Below, in pieces: positions 50,180-50,249 of a stretch of DNA of 50,249 bases. The notes beneath the pieces were generated by a model. That model saw only the letters and a program-made list of their open reading frames with translations. It ran no database searches and was not told where the DNA came from. This stretch comes from Candidatus Moraniibacteriota bacterium. Lineage in GTDB: Bacteria > Patescibacteriota > Minisyncoccia > Moranbacterales > UBA1568. The position numbers were made by a program, and so were the translations under genes. Position 1 is the stretch's first letter; every line of letters begins with the position of its first letter. The stretch lies in the NCBI GenBank assembly GCA_013334245.1, contig JAAXXZ010000008.1:1-50249 (forward strand). Reading direction: 5' to 3'.

Positions 50180-50249
50180 ATGGCATACACCTCGAATCCG
50201 AATATCCCGAAGGTGCGCTGGCAAGCCGTGAAGATGCTCAGATCAGGAA
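50180..50249 (+). CDS. N-terminus of a helix-turn-helix protein, probably a transposase, cut by the window edge
   Basis: 23 residues, MAYTSNPNIPKVRWQAVKML and RSG, before the window ends. The opening resembles the start of helix-turn-helix domains of IS481/IS630-type transposases (MAYTxNPxxPKVRxxAVxLVRxGxS). An extended -10, TGC then TAGACT (50154-50159), lies 20 bases upstream. Identity needs the rest of the gene. Confidence 0.55.
   Translation, partial: MAYTSNPNIPKVRWQAVKMLRSG

Overview
The window reads as a chromosomal piece of a Patescibacteria (Candidate Phyla Radiation) bacterium using the standard code, since TGA is an ordinary stop throughout. The evidence is a divergent 16S rRNA with an altered 530-loop pseudoknot and an extra-long h40 arm, many short genes of the kind common in that group, and a 16S gene transcribed alone without 23S or 5S. 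The exact phylum cannot be settled by reading. Promoters of the TTGACA-17-TATACT type are easy to see. Good Shine-Dalgarno sites are rare, and several starts lie so close to a -10 box that the transcripts look leaderless.

Layout. 0-6.6 kb: two copies of a 185-bp terminal-inverted-repeat element, two hypothetical genes, a PEGA-domain protein, a small membrane protein, the 16S rRNA and a DUF5320 protein. 6.8-11.8 kb: a BASS/ACR3-type transporter, a DUF134 protein, a cupin, then a Fur/Zur regulator with a complete zinc-type ABC importer. 12.0-17.5 kb: a CsoR/RcnR-like metal repressor with a visible promoter and operator, an RND pump with its adaptor, a DUF2892 protein, a ferredoxin and a nitroreductase remnant. 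17.8-22.4 kb: a BcgI-like restriction-modification pair with an unknown membrane protein and a SWIM-finger protein. 22.5-31.4 kb: a DUF2207 membrane protein, a SemiSWEET, an SOS module (DinB plus LexA/UmuD-like protein under a promoter with a perfect LexA box), a MacAB-type exporter and a Nudix hydrolase.

31.5-42.1 kb holds the main discovery, a complete diversity-generating retroelement (DGR). It comprises Avd, a template repeat (TR), a structured spacer, a DGR-type reverse transcriptase and a 1566-residue membrane-anchored target protein carrying the variable repeat (VR) in an FGE/C-type-lectin domain. TR and VR differ at 17 of about 125 positions and 16 of these are TR adenines. Unusually, VR lies near residue 400 with about 1150 residues of fibronectin-like domains after it, and TR carries a stop codon at the first variable codon. 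A GC-rich hairpin follows VR. Every gap between the genes of this locus carries copies of one inverted-repeat family. An ABC exporter pair (39.4-42.1 kb), apparently richer in A+T, follows.

42.4-50.2 kb: a stomatin-like protein, a second LexA-type repressor, a lone DAHP synthase, a C39-type peptidase, metK under a SAM-I riboswitch, an AstE/AspA-like protein, a GNAT with a zinc ribbon, a YerC-type regulator, and tRNA-Arg(UCG). Just downstream of that tRNA, ahead of a terminator, lie two tandem tRNA-tailed units whose three hairpins covary; this may be an undescribed structured RNA.
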